A stretch of DNA of 64,000 bases from Rhodococcus sp. B7740 (GTDB taxonomy: Bacteria > Actinomycetota > Actinomycetes > Mycobacteriales > Mycobacteriaceae). The stretch is taken from positions 2,046,001-2,110,000 of the forward strand of contig NZ_CP010797.1 in the NCBI RefSeq assembly GCF_000954115.1, in the 5' to 3' direction. Below the pieces are notes generated by a model. It did no database searches and was not told the DNA's origin. It saw only the letters and a list, made by a program, of their open reading frames with translations. Position 1 is the stretch's first letter, and each line of letters starts with the position of its first letter. Both the position numbers and the translations under genes were made by a program. This document shows positions 63,831 through 64,000 of this stretch, piece by piece.

Positions 63831-64000
63831 ATGACCGATCTGGACAAGACCGACGCCCGACTCCTCCTCGCCCTCTGCGCCAAACCGCGCGCCACCGGCG
63901 TCGAACTCGCCACCACGTTGGGGCTGTCCCGCAACACCGTGCAGGCGCGCCTCGGCCGTTGGGACGACAAGGGATCGCTCACGCCCATCGATCACCGCAT
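63831..64000 (+). CDS. Lrp/AsnC-type regulator, 5' part (3' end off window)
   Basis: The first 56 residues, MTDLDKTDARLLLALCAKPR onward with LATTLGLSRNTVQARL (helix-turn-helix), match the Lrp/AsnC N-terminal DNA-binding domain. The RAM domain lies beyond the right edge. It is divergent from bkdA, as BkdR-type activators of branched-chain amino acid breakdown usually are. Confidence 0.85.
   Translation, partial: MTDLDKTDARLLLALCAKPRATGVELATTLGLSRNTVQARLGRWDDKGSLTPIDHR

Overview
The window is GC-rich chromosomal DNA with dense, co-oriented operons, many GTG starts and 4-base ATGA/GTGA gene overlaps. A mycofactocin locus, an NDMA-type methanol dehydrogenase, a branched-chain keto acid dehydrogenase operon and a cbs/metB/SGNH/thiolase block like that of mycobacteria point to an actinobacterium of the order Mycobacteriales, most likely Rhodococcus or a close relative. 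This assignment rests on gene content and was not tested by a database search. No rRNA, tRNA, CRISPR array, phage or intact insertion sequence was seen.

Layout. 1-6.9 kb (all minus): an ethanolamine module with a GAF-type regulator, an acetaldehyde-type aldehyde dehydrogenase with its DUF779 partner, a CDF metal transporter, an ethanolamine permease and the 5' part of eutB, which runs off the left edge. 6.9-19.5 kb: a mycofactocin locus. On the minus strand mftA, mftB, mftC, two tandem mftD genes, then mftE, mftF and mftG; the methyltransferase mftM is divergent from mftA. The locus is interrupted between mftD and mftE by a plus-strand GntR / NCS1 permease / hydantoin-racemase cassette and by a frameshifted WD40 gene remnant. 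19.6-25.1 kb: a DUF222/HNH endonuclease-like gene, a spacer of about 690 bases, an acyl-CoA dehydrogenase and an AraC regulator. 25.2-33.2 kb: moaE-moaA-moaD-moeA, a second AraC regulator, and an operon of a DMSO-reductase-family molybdoenzyme, a 7Fe ferredoxin and a ferredoxin reductase. 33.3-40.8 kb: an iron-type alcohol dehydrogenase in one operon with a histidine kinase and a LuxR-type response regulator, then the operon mno-moxR-vWA. 40.8-53.4 kb: MFS exporter, Asp/Glu racemase homologue, metB, glutaryl-CoA dehydrogenase, cbs, SGNH hydrolase, thiolase, Bax-inhibitor protein, rRNA-type methyltransferase, peroxiredoxin and a protein phosphatase. 53.4-64 kb: Lrp/FAD oxidoreductase pair, TetR/DHA2 exporter pair and a bkd operon with an extra fused E1, under a divergent Lrp-type regulator cut by the right edge.

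How it works together. The left 41 kb reads as a metabolic neighbourhood for alcohols, aldehydes and amines. Mycofactocin, made by the mft genes, is the redox cofactor associated with NDMA-dependent alcohol dehydrogenases such as Mno, encoded about 22 kb away. Ethanolamine breakdown yields acetaldehyde for the aldehyde dehydrogenase. A perfect palindrome (ACCTACCCGATCGGGTAGGT, core CTACCCGATCGGGTAG) lies 120-145 bases upstream of both the Fe-ADH/two-component operon and the mno operon, and a half-site lies at a similar distance from mftA. This suggests one regulator, plausibly the co-encoded response regulator, ties alcohol oxidation together. The MoxR/vWA pair directly behind mno is a candidate maturation or remodelling system for that enzyme. 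This linked mno-MoxR-vWA / TCS / mycofactocin arrangement is the best candidate for an under-described system in the window.
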